Source: Syntrophales bacterium
GTDB taxonomy: Bacteria; Desulfobacterota; Syntrophia; Syntrophales; UBA2192
Assembly: GCA_025454095.1 (NCBI GenBank)
Contig: JALOPC010000089.1
Span: forward strand, 1-6,408
Length of the DNA: 6,408 nt
Reading direction: 5' to 3'
Shown here piece by piece: positions 1 through 5,636 of the stretch. A program made the position numbers and the translations under genes. Each line of letters begins with the position of its first letter. Within the stretch, counting starts at the first letter, position 1. The notes under the pieces are model-generated. The model was not told the origin of the DNA. It did no database searches and saw only the letters and a list, made by a program, of their open reading frames with translations.

Positions 1-28
1 GTCCTTGCCCGTACCCCGCGTCCCGCCC

Positions 29-41
29 TCAATTAAATTGA
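29..41. promoter_or_regulatory. Perfect 13-base AT-rich palindrome upstream of the first protease gene
   Basis: TCAATT-A-AATTGA is a perfect 6+1+6 inverted repeat sitting in the only AT-rich island ahead of the first protease gene, about 94 bases before its start codon. TTGAAA at 38-43 overlaps the right arm and resembles a -35 hexamer, but no good -10 box follows at the usual distance. It could be a repressor or activator operator. The role is inference from position and symmetry only. Confidence 0.3.
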
Positions 42-134
42 AAATCGTCCGACAAGTAACAGTGGATTCTCTTCCTGGGCGGACGGGTATGCCGATGCGA
101 CCCCCTGCCTGCGACAGACAACGGAGCGCAGAAG

Positions 135-1415
135 ATGCTGAAAGTCCTTATCGGCCTCATCCTGGTCCTGCTTTTCTTCGTCGTCCTCTTCTTCAACCGG
201 CTCCGGGAGGCCTTGAACACCGGCGGCATGGCCGTCCTGCTGGCGATCCTCGTCGGGCTGTCCGGTGCGGCCGCCTGGCTGGGCTTCATGGACAACGGCA
301 AGCTCGCGAAGCGGGCCGCGCCGGTTCCCGCGGGCCCGGGCGCCCCGCCGGCTGCCGGGATTCCCCTTCAGACCATCGTCGTCCCCGGCGATTCGGGCCC
401 CGCGGCGCCGTCGCGGGAGGCCCCGGCGGGCGAGGGGTTCCTGAGCGTGCAGGAGATCTACGAACGGGTCAGCCCGTCCGTCGTGGTTGTCTACAACCTC
501 AACGAGTCCGGGCAGGTGCGGGGTCACGGGACGGGGTTTTTCATAGACCCCTGGGGAATGGTCGCCACGAACTACCACGTCGTCGAGGGGGCGGCGTCCC
601 TGCAGATCAGGACGAAAAGCGGCGCCACGATGGACATCCGGGGCATCGCCGCCTCGGATGCGGAAAACGACGTCGTCATCCTGTCCGCAATCCTGCCCGT
701 CGACAGCGTCCAAACCCTCCGCATGACGGCTTCCCTGCCCAAGGTGGGCGACAAGATCGTCGTGATCGGCACGCCCTATCACCCCCAGCTCGCGCAGACC
801 ATCACCGACGGGCTCGTCTCCGCGATTCGCCCGGTGACGGGCGGCAAGCGGCTGATCCAGATCTCGGCCCCCATCTCCCCGGGCTCGAGCGGGAGCCCCG
901 TGGTGAACCTGAAGGGGGACGTCGTGGGCATCGCGACGCGCGTCCACCGCCAGGCTTCCCACATCGGGATTGCCGTACCGGGCGAGATCCTCTCGGGCCT
1001 GACCCCCTCCAGCCCGTTTCCCGTGGCGAAACTGCCCGTGCTCTACGCCGGGCAGTCCCTGTCGGTCGATGCGGCGCCGCAGCCCGGGGATGCGCATCGC
1101 AGGCTGGAACAGGAGAGGCAGCGAGCCCTGGAGCAGCAGGCCCGCATCCAGGAGGAGAGACGGAAGTGGCGCGCACAGCAGATCGGGGAAGCGACCGACC
1201 TGCTCGACAAGGCGAGGCACAACCTGAGTTTCGACCGCTACGACCTGGCCTTCAGCCAGTACGAGAAGGCCCTCCAGATCTTCCGGGGCATCGGGGAGAC
1301 GCAGGGCATGGTCGTCTGCCTCGAGCAGATGGGCGGGATCATGCACAAGAGAGGCCGCGGCGACCTCGCCCAGGAATATTTCCGCCAGGCCGCCACGCTG
1401 CGGGGGCGGCTGTAG
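135..1415 (+). CDS. Membrane-anchored trypsin-like serine protease with C-terminal coiled coil and TPR-like tail
   Basis: The 426-residue product is a DegP/trypsin-2-type serine endopeptidase without a PDZ domain. Residues 2-20 and 32-51 are hydrophobic and separated by a basic turn (NRLRE), so by the positive-inside rule they form a hairpin that places the rest in the periplasm. A Pro/Ala-rich linker spans about 61-95. The protease domain runs from about 104 to 290. Its triad is His148 in TNYHVV, Asp179 in AENDVVIL, and Ser252 in PGSSGSP. Residues 322-350 are rich in Glu, Arg and Gln and look like a coiled coil. Residues 354-424 resemble two TPR units (FDRYDLAFSQYEKALQIF, then GDLAQEYFRQAATL), so the tail probably binds partner proteins. 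The ATG is supported by GGAG at 123-126, eight bases upstream. The following gene is a paralogue on the same strand. Substrate and regulation are unknown; a catalytically active envelope protease is the best reading. Confidence 0.9.
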   Translation: MLKVLIGLILVLLFFVVLFFNRLREALNTGGMAVLLAILVGLSGAAAWLGFMDNGKLAKRAAPVPAGPGAPPAAGIPLQTIVVPGDSGPAAPSREAPAGEGFLSVQEIYERVSPSVVVVYNLNESGQVRGHGTGFFIDPWGMVATNYHVVEGAASLQIRTKSGATMDIRGIAASDAENDVVILSAILPVDSVQTLRMTASLPKVGDKIVVIGTPYHPQLAQTITDGLVSAIRPVTGGKRLIQISAPISPGSSGSPVVNLKGDVVGIATRVHRQASHIGIAVPGEILSGLTPSSPFPVAKLPVLYAGQSLSVDAAPQPGDAHRRLEQERQRALEQQARIQEERRKWRAQQIGEATDLLDKARHNLSFDRYDLAFSQYEKALQIFRGIGETQGMVVCLEQMGGIMHKRGRGDLAQEYFRQAATLRGRL

Positions 1416-1453
1416 ACCCGGCGTCGCCCGTCTCGCCCCCGGGCTCCCGATGC

Positions 1454-1490
1454 CCGCCGCAGGCCGGCGGCCCGCCAACCCCTGATTTTT
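1454..1490 (+). terminator. Possible weak terminator after the first protease gene
   Basis: CCGCCG at 1454-1459 pairs perfectly with CGGCGG at 1465-1470 around a 5-base loop, giving a 6-bp all-GC stem. A run of five T follows at 1486-1490, 15 bases beyond the stem, which is too far for a classical intrinsic terminator. It may attenuate transcription between the two protease genes or be chance in GC-rich DNA. Confidence 0.25.
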
Positions 1491-1527
1491 CCCTCAATGT
1501 CCGGCGGAAAGAGCCGATACCCTATAT

Positions 1528-1553
1528 GCGGGGCCGCCTTTCGGTGACCCCGC
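1528..1553 (+). promoter_or_regulatory. Inverted repeat in the leader of the second protease gene
   Basis: GCGGGG at 1528-1533 is perfectly complementary to CCCCGC at 1548-1553. CCG/CGG inside the loop (1534-1536 and 1542-1544) could extend the fold. The element ends 27 bases before the start codon of the second protease gene, so it would lie in its 5' leader. It could be a translational or protein-binding control element. The function is inferred from position only. Confidence 0.25.
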
Positions 1554-1580
1554 GGATCAAGGTTTTGGACGGGGACCCGG

Positions 1581-2678
1581 ATGATCGTCGTCGCATCGCT
1601 TTTTCTCGTTGCCCTGCTGTTCGCCGTACTGTTCTACCGGAGGCTCAGGGAGTCCTTCAGCCGCCGGTCCCTGTTCTTCCTGGGCGCCGTCCTCGCCTGC
1701 GTGTCCTTCGCCTTCGCCTACAGCGATTATCTCCTCCTGCGCCAGGCCGTCGAGGTGACGCAGAAGCCCTCCATCGTCATCCGGGGGCCGTTCTACATCA
1801 CGATCCTGCTCACGGTGCTCTTCTACCGGAGGCTCCGCAAGCTGCTGCGGCGCCGCGTCGTGCTCTCCATCGTGCTCGTCCTGGGCGTCATCACGAGCAG
1901 TTTCGCCAGTTACCATTTCACGGCCCTGCGCGAGTACCTCAGCGGGAGCCGGGAGTACCAGTTCGCCAAGCGGGTCAAGAACGCCGCCCAGCGGGTCGTC
2001 GTGAAGATGACCAAACCCAACGAGCCCGTGGTGTACGCGCTCAGCAACCAGGATCTCTACCGGAGAGTGGCTCCCTCCGTGGTGCTCGTCAGCTGTCCGG
2101 GAAAGGGCTACGGCACGGGGTTCTTCTACGGCAGCGACGGCATTGTGGCGACCAATCACCACGTGCTCCGCGGGGTGGACCATGCCGAGATCGTCACGCA
2201 GAACGGCCAGCGCTACCCCGTGCACGGTATCGTGGCCGAGGACCCGGCCCACGACCTCATCCTGCTCTCGACGGGCATCCCCCCGTCCGAGGTGCGGGGC
2301 CTGCCCGTGAACCCCGCCGCTGTCGACCCCGGCGACCGGGTCATCGTCGTGAGCCGCCACAAGGTCTTCACCGACGCCCTGGCCGAAGGCACCGTGTCGC
2401 CCGTGCCCATCCCGCCCTGGATGGGGATCCGGCTCGCCTCGCCCCTGACCTACGGGGCCAGCGGGAGCCCCGTCTGCAACACGCGGGGGGAAGTGGTCGC
2501 GGTCATCTGGGCCGGCGACCAGAAGGACAACCTGACGGGCTTCGCCGTCCCGGCGGCGAAACTGTCGGCCCTGGCCGCGCGGAACCCCTATCCCCTCTCG
2601 CAGATCAACGTCACGGAGACCCTGGACACGAACATCCTCGTCACGTCCGCCGCGCGCAACCCCGCCCCGCAGCAGTGA
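1581..2678 (+). CDS. Membrane trypsin-like serine protease with duplicated N-terminal hairpin
   Basis: The 365-residue product is a trypsin-2/DegP-type endopeptidase without a PDZ domain, paralogous to the upstream protease. Four hydrophobic segments (about 2-19, 30-48, 69-82 and 93-110) form two hairpins. Each turn is strongly basic (RRLRESFSRR and RRLRKLLRRR), so both turns should be cytoplasmic and the catalytic domain periplasmic. VLFYRRLR occurs identically at residues 16-23 and 79-86, which marks an internal tandem duplication. The catalytic domain spans about 157-335, with His194 in TNHHV, Asp225 in PAHDLILL and Ser294 in YGASGSP. The segment before it (QDLYRRVAPSVVLV) matches QEIYERVSPSVVVV in the neighbour. 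It lacks the neighbour's coiled-coil/TPR tail and ends in a short polar extension. The start is well fixed: an in-frame TGA lies at 1545-1547, and GGGGA lies a few bases before the ATG. Cleaved substrate unknown. Confidence 0.88.
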   Translation: MIVVASLFLVALLFAVLFYRRLRESFSRRSLFFLGAVLACVSFAFAYSDYLLLRQAVEVTQKPSIVIRGPFYITILLTVLFYRRLRKLLRRRVVLSIVLVLGVITSSFASYHFTALREYLSGSREYQFAKRVKNAAQRVVVKMTKPNEPVVYALSNQDLYRRVAPSVVLVSCPGKGYGTGFFYGSDGIVATNHHVLRGVDHAEIVTQNGQRYPVHGIVAEDPAHDLILLSTGIPPSEVRGLPVNPAAVDPGDRVIVVSRHKVFTDALAEGTVSPVPIPPWMGIRLASPLTYGASGSPVCNTRGEVVAVIWAGDQKDNLTGFAVPAAKLSALAARNPYPLSQINVTETLDTNILVTSAARNPAPQQ

Positions 2679-2706
2679 GGAGGCCGTGTTCGGCTGAGCC
2701 CGCTGC

Positions 2707-3591
2707 CTACCGCCTGTCTTTCCCGACCTGCAGAAGGGTGATGGACGCGACGACGAGGACGACGCCGGCGACCTGCCAGACGTTCATCGTCTCGCCGAGA
2801 ACGAGGAACGCGATCACGGCCGCGGCGATGGGCTGCAGCGTGGCGGTAATGCTGGCGTGGGTGGAACGGATCAGGCGCAGGCCCTTGTTGTAGAGGCCCA
2901 GCGAGATGGCCGTGCCGACGATGCTGATGAACAGAATCCAGAACCACTGGACGGCGTCGTAGGATCGGGTCAGCCCCTCGAAGGGTTCGTGCAGGAGGTT
3001 ACAGGCCGCCGCGGAAAAGAGGGACGCGTAGAAGAGGACCGTCCAGGGCTTGTGCCTGCGCAGGGCCGACTCGCTCAGGACGGTGTAGCCGCTCAGAAAC
3101 GCCGCCGCGCCGAGCCCGCCGGCAATGCCCGCCCGGTTGAGGCTCAGCAGGTCGAGCGAATAGGCGCCGACGGCCAGGTAGCAGCCGAGACCGGAGCCCG
3201 CGATGGCCAGCACGGTTGCCGGCGAGTGCCTCTCCCTGGAGAAGGCCAGGGCATACGCCGCGACGAGAACCGGCGACTGGTACTGAAGCAGAATCGCCGC
3301 CGCCACCTGAATCTTGCTGATGGCATAGAAGTAGGTGAACATGGTTGCCGCCAGCACGAAACCCAGGAGGATGAAGCGGGGCAGGCTCTGCCTCGGGATG
3401 CGCAGGCAGGAAGGGTCGGCCAGCGCCAGCCATGCCAGGAGAACCGCCGAAGCGACGGCCGTCCGGACCTGTACGAGCTGGTAGGGGGTGACGCCCCCGA
3501 GAAAGAGGAACTTGGAAGCCGTTCCCGTGGCTGCGAAGAGCACGGCGGACAGGGCGACGTATAAATAACCGAGTCGGGCCGACGAGTTCAC
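2707..3591 (-). CDS. EamA/DMT-family transporter (drug/metabolite exporter type)
   Basis: This encodes an inner-membrane carrier of the drug/metabolite transporter superfamily, with about 294 residues and roughly ten hydrophobic segments in two EamA halves (about 8-140 and 155-285). The second half ends with the family hallmark: LQPIAAAVIAFLVLGE around residues 252-267, followed by WQVAGVVLVVASI. The first half has the matching pattern around LLQYQSPVLVAAYAL. Such proteins often export amino acids, metabolites or toxic compounds, but the substrate cannot be predicted here. I chose GTG at 3591-3589 because GGAAGG (3606-3601 on the minus strand) lies 9 bases upstream. TTG at 3597-3595 is in frame and would add two residues, but sits only 3 bases from that site. 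The gene converges on the second protease gene, with 28 bases between the stops and no strong terminator. It seems to be a stand-alone unit. Confidence 0.9.
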   Translation of the reverse strand: MNSSARLGYLYVALSAVLFAATGTASKFLFLGGVTPYQLVQVRTAVASAVLLAWLALADPSCLRIPRQSLPRFILLGFVLAATMFTYFYAISKIQVAAAILLQYQSPVLVAAYALAFSRERHSPATVLAIAGSGLGCYLAVGAYSLDLLSLNRAGIAGGLGAAAFLSGYTVLSESALRRHKPWTVLFYASLFSAAACNLLHEPFEGLTRSYDAVQWFWILFISIVGTAISLGLYNKGLRLIRSTHASITATLQPIAAAVIAFLVLGETMNVWQVAGVVLVVASITLLQVGKDRR

Positions 3592-3597
3592 CCACAA

Positions 3598-3786
3598 CCC
3601 CCTTCCATGTCAGACGCCGATCTTTTTATCATATCCGGACTCGATTCCCCGCATAAAATTCCGCACATTCTGCCGTCCACGGATTCACGGTGAGTCCTTC
3701 AAATCTTCGCCAAGCTGTGATAGGGAGTGAAGTACGTTCTTTTTCCTCGTTTCGCGACCATTCACTTCCCGGGGGGGTGACTTGAT
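3598..3786. promoter_or_regulatory. Divergent intergenic region between the exporter and hypothetical genes
   Basis: This AT-richer gap lies between two divergently transcribed genes, so it should contain both promoters. It holds two inverted repeats. GGACTC (3637-3642) pairs with GAGTCC (3692-3697), and AGTGAA (3726-3731) with TTCACT (3761-3766); the second pair is extended by nearby GGG/CCC. The second pair lies just upstream of the ribosome-binding region of the + strand gene. I found no convincing -35/-10 pair for the + strand direction. Confidence 0.4.
3628..3633 (-). promoter_or_regulatory. Candidate -10 box for the EamA-family gene
   Basis: On the minus strand TATGAT (5 of 6 matches to TATAAT) is followed by an A-rich stretch, and transcription would start near 3621, about 30 bases before the start codon. 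The -35 region 17-18 bases upstream (TTATGC or TTTATG) is a poor match. The call rests on the -10 match and location. Confidence 0.35.
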
Positions 3787-4224
3787 ATGGCCCGACGAAA
3801 GCAGCCAGCCGGCAAGATCGATCTCAAGGCGCTCGAAGCATCGGAGATCCGGGTACGCCTGAAGGAGGTGGGCCCCGTGGCGGAGATACGCCTTACGAGG
3901 GCGAACCTGCCGCTCTTCGAGGAGGACGAGTTCGAGCTGTCGCTGGCCTGGGGAGGCCAGCGGAAGAAGTTCAAGATCCCCGTCAGGGAGGGCAAGCCGC
4001 TCTTCGGCGCACTGCCCGATTCGGTAACGCCGCTTGCCGACCGCAAGCCGCAGAAGGGAAGCGAGACCCTCGTCCGCGAGCTGACGCTGGCCGGAGCCGC
4101 CGGCGAGGCGACCTTCCCCATGAGCTGGGGGTACGCGATCCCCGAGGAGTGGAAGCCCCTCGAGCAGGTGTACAACCGGGTGATCGAGATGGCGAGGACT
4201 TACAGCGGCTGGCAGGTGTTTTGA
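3787..4224 (+). CDS. Hypothetical soluble protein, 145 residues
   Basis: I do not recognise this protein. It has no signal peptide or membrane segment, so it is probably cytoplasmic. The first 25 residues are basic (MARRKQPAGK then alternating charged residues). The centre (about 20-65) alternates hydrophobic and charged residues as in beta strands: IRVRLKEVGPVAEIRL and FELSLAWGGQRKKFKI. The C-terminal third carries several tryptophans (W114, W122, W142) and a likely helix (PLEQVYNRVIEMARTY). Coding status is supported by GC-rich codon use like its neighbours, the plausible amino-acid composition and a purine-rich GGGGGGGTGA at 3771-3780 before the ATG. It is divergent from the EamA gene, and a repeat-rich 400-base gap separates it from the TRAP operon, so context gives no functional clue. 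Confidence 0.7.
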   Translation: MARRKQPAGKIDLKALEASEIRVRLKEVGPVAEIRLTRANLPLFEEDEFELSLAWGGQRKKFKIPVREGKPLFGALPDSVTPLADRKPQKGSETLVRELTLAGAAGEATFPMSWGYAIPEEWKPLEQVYNRVIEMARTYSGWQVF

Positions 4225-4243
4225 CGCAGGCTGGTGACCGGGG

Positions 4244-4284
4244 GCGCATCCCGTCAGGGTGCGCAGCCATGTATGGTTCTTTCC
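4244..4284 (+). terminator. Possible terminator after the hypothetical gene
   Basis: GCGCA (4244-4248), a bulged T, and CCC (4250-4252) pair with GGG (4257-4259) and TGCGC (4260-4264) across the 4-base loop GTCA. This gives an 8-bp stem with one bulge, 19 bases after the stop codon. The T-rich but interrupted tract lies at 4274-4284 and is not immediately adjacent. The position fits a transcription stop for the hypothetical gene; efficiency is doubtful. Confidence 0.4.
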
Positions 4285-4288
4285 TTAC

Positions 4289-4320
4289 CGGGGCGCCCCG
4301 CGAAGCGGAACCGGGCGCCC
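4289..4320. repeat. GC-rich palindrome cluster (two GGGCGCCC cores flanking a small hairpin)
   Basis: CGGGGCGCCCCG at 4289-4300 is a perfect 12-base palindrome, and GGGCGCCC recurs at 4313-4320. Between them CCGC (4298-4301), GAA and GCGG (4305-4308) form a short stem-loop. Because each core is self-complementary, the two copies can also pair with each other around the inner stem. The cluster abuts the left end of the 103-base inverted repeat and may be part of the same structured element, either an intergenic repeat or a terminator-like fold. Confidence 0.4.
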
Positions 4321-4423
4321 AAAGAGGTCGTCTGCGGCGTTGTGCTTCGCCCTGCGTCGCTGCGACGAACGAAAAGGTACGACACACACCTCGGGCTCGC
4401 ACGCCTTGCATCCATCCTCTTTT
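4321..4423. repeat. 103-base imperfect inverted repeat (intergenic palindromic element)
   Basis: The outer ends AAAGAGG (4321-4327) and CCTCTTT (4416-4422) pair perfectly. After a 5x5 internal loop, TGC (4333-4335) pairs with GCA (4408-4410). After a 2-base bulge, GGCGT (4336-4340) pairs with ACGCC (4401-4405). Further in, GCCC (4349-4352) pairs with GGGC (4393-4396). Inside the left arm, CGTCGC-T-GCGACG (4355-4367) is a perfect 6+1+6 palindrome. Transcribed RNA would form one long imperfect hairpin. No open reading frame resembling a protein covers it. The wording of the arms reminds me of roughly 100-base palindromic intergenic repeats in deltaproteobacterial genomes. That is recollection and is unverified. 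Confidence 0.6.
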
Positions 4424-4538
4424 GACCAGCCTGGAGAGAAATCCAGAGGCGGTTGATCGAAGGAAAATGAATACGTCAGGCATTTCGATGGGACGTTGTC
4501 CGGAAAGGGTCCGTCCGCGTCGATTGCGTTCACTGGCC

Positions 4539-4569
4539 GGTTGCAACCTTGGTTTTTTTCGAGTAATGT
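4539..4569 (+). promoter_or_regulatory. Candidate TRAP-operon promoter with overlapping palindromic operator
   Basis: TTGCAA (4541-4546, 4 of 6 to the -35 consensus) is followed after exactly 17 bases by TAATGT (4564-4569, 3 of 6 to the -10 consensus). Transcription would start near 4576, about 50 bases before the dctP start. The -35-like hexamer is the centre of the perfect 10-base palindrome GGTTGCAACC (4539-4548), so a regulator bound there would block or assist polymerase. A run of seven T lies at 4553-4559 in the spacer. This is inferred from spacing and symmetry. Confidence 0.35.
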
Positions 4570-4610
4570 AGCGAAACAAATCAGGGAACAGAAACGCTCA
4601 TAACACGAAC

Positions 4611-4617
4611 AAGGAGG
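4611..4617 (+). promoter_or_regulatory. Strong ribosome-binding site of dctP
   Basis: AAGGAGG matches the anti-Shine-Dalgarno sequence closely and lies 7 bases before the ATG at 4625. It is the strongest ribosome-binding site in the window and fixes this start. It fits a binding protein made in excess over the membrane subunits. Confidence 0.85.
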
Positions 4618-4624
4618 AAGGGCT

Positions 4625-5629
4625 ATGGGTACGAGACTACACGAGAAGGTTGCAAAATGCGCAGTTCTGCTGTTTGCGGCCGTGGTCCTGATCGGTTTCT
4701 CGAGCAACGCGCTGGCTGTCACGCTGACGCTAGGCCACGGGGCCTCGCCCGGGAATCCGCGTACCATCGCTGCAGAGGCATTCGCGAAGATGGTTTCGGA
4801 GCGAACGAAAGGCAGTGTGACCATCAAGATCGCGGGGTCTGAACAGCTCGGAAGCGACGTGGCCATGCTGACATCCCTGCGGATCGGCGCGCTCGACCTG
4901 ACGGCGAACAGCCAGGGCCCGGCCGCCGGCCTGGTTCCGGAAGTGGCCGCCCTGGGCCTGCCCTTCCTGTTTTCCGACGCCGACGCCGCCCACAAGGTGC
5001 TCAGCGGTCCCGTCGGTGAGCGTCTGAACAAGAGGTTCTCCGAAGTGGGAATCGTGGTCCTGGACTGGTGGGACAACGGGATCCGCCACATCACGAATTC
5101 GAAGCGGCCCATCAACATGCCGGCCGACCTCAAGGGGCTCAAGATCCGCACCCCGGCGGATCCGATGACCGTGGATATTTTCCAGGCCCTCGGCGCGGCG
5201 ACCCAGCAGATCGCCTTCGGCGAGCTCTACGTTGCCCTCCAGCAGGGCGTCGTGGACGGCCAGGAGAACCCCCTTGCCAACATCGCCAGCAACAAGCTCT
5301 ACGAGGTCAACAAGTACGTTTCCCTCTCCGGTCACAAGTGGGAGTCCACGCCGTTCCTGATGTCGGCGGTTGCCGTGAAGAAGGTGAAGCCGGCTGAGCT
5401 CGAAATCATCAAGGCGGCGGCGAAAGAGGCGGGCGCTCTCCAGCGCCGGCTGATGGCCGAAACGGACAAGAAACTGCTGGCCGAGTTCAAGGCGAATCCG
5501 AACATCGCCGTCAACCAGGCAAACCGCGCTGCCTTCCAGGCGGCCACGGCGAGCGTGGTCCAGAAGTGGGAGGCGAAACCCTTCGGCCCGTTTGTCAAAG
5601 AACTCGTCGCTGCAGCGAAGAAGAAGTGA
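4625..5629 (+). CDS. dctP: TRAP transporter periplasmic solute-binding protein (DctP family)
   Basis: This 334-residue protein captures the transported solute in the periplasm and delivers it to the DctQM membrane subunits. A Sec signal peptide is visible: a basic N-terminus (RLHEKVAK), a hydrophobic core about 13-24, and cleavage after ALA at 29-31, leaving a mature protein that begins VTLTLGHG. Family hallmarks follow in order: a beta strand then helix (TIAAEAFAKMVSERTKG), GLPFLF at 111-116, NGIRHITNSKRPI at 151-163, LKGLKIRTP at 169-177, and GVVDGQENPLANI at 208-220. Arg175 in KIRTP corresponds to the conserved arginine that clamps a substrate carboxylate; Arg154 and Asn215 are the other expected binding-site residues. 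Length is normal for the family. It is the first gene of the operon, 7 bases before dctQ. An organic acid is the likely ligand, but the exact one cannot be told. The symbol denotes the family and does not assert C4-dicarboxylate specificity. Confidence 0.95.
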   Translation: MGTRLHEKVAKCAVLLFAAVVLIGFSSNALAVTLTLGHGASPGNPRTIAAEAFAKMVSERTKGSVTIKIAGSEQLGSDVAMLTSLRIGALDLTANSQGPAAGLVPEVAALGLPFLFSDADAAHKVLSGPVGERLNKRFSEVGIVVLDWWDNGIRHITNSKRPINMPADLKGLKIRTPADPMTVDIFQALGAATQQIAFGELYVALQQGVVDGQENPLANIASNKLYEVNKYVSLSGHKWESTPFLMSAVAVKKVKPAELEIIKAAAKEAGALQRRLMAETDKKLLAEFKANPNIAVNQANRAAFQAATASVVQKWEAKPFGPFVKELVAAAKKK

Positions 5630-5636
5630 TCGCCCG

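Larger units (their letters stand above)
4225..4624. other. 400-base intergenic region with no supported gene
   Basis: No frame on either strand here gives a protein-like product. The open frames are Arg/Pro/Ser-rich and lack ribosome-binding sites. In order it contains the post-gene hairpin, the GGGCGCCC cluster, the 103-base inverted repeat, a small hairpin CTGGA-GAGAAA-TCCAG (4431-4446), and a less GC-rich stretch with the candidate promoter and leader of the TRAP operon. Confidence 0.6.

Noticed and set aside
33..1478. A 481-codon minus-strand open frame opposite the first protease gene
   Set aside because: The composition is rich in Arg, Gly, Asp and His with no recognisable domain. It mirrors the codon-position bias of the real gene on the other strand.
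1557..2360. A 267-codon minus-strand open frame opposite the second protease gene
   Set aside because: His, Glu and Asp-rich composition and position fully inside a gene with an intact catalytic triad mark it as a shadow frame.
2679..2706. Possible bidirectional terminator between the convergent protease and EamA genes
   Set aside because: Only GCCG-TGTT-CGGC, a 4-bp stem with one outer wobble pair, is present, and there is no T tract on either side.
5..2893. A 2.9-kb + strand open frame (962 codons) running through both protease genes and the gap between them
   Set aside because: It is the +2 alternate frame of GC-rich genes, where stop codons are rare. The product is dominated by Arg, Pro and Gly with no domain. 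The protease frame has catalytic motifs, membrane segments and ribosome-binding sites.
2857..3564. A 235-codon + strand open frame opposite the EamA gene
   Set aside because: The product is a low-complexity Gly, Gln, Glu and Arg-rich sequence. The minus-strand frame gives a complete ten-segment transporter.
4321..4423. Inverted repeat considered as a CRISPR repeat or insertion-sequence end
   Set aside because: There is only one copy, no regularly spaced direct repeats, no transposase frame and no flanking target-site duplication in the window.
4535..4546. Possible sigma-54 promoter (TGGCCGGTTGCA)
   Set aside because: The GG and GC elements are separated by 6 bases instead of the required 10, so it cannot act as a -24/-12 promoter.
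4285..5151. A 288-codon minus-strand open frame across the repeat region and the start of dctP
   Set aside because: It overlaps a clear TRAP binding protein gene for much of its length, runs through the palindromic repeat, and its Ser/Arg/Pro-rich product has no recognisable domain.
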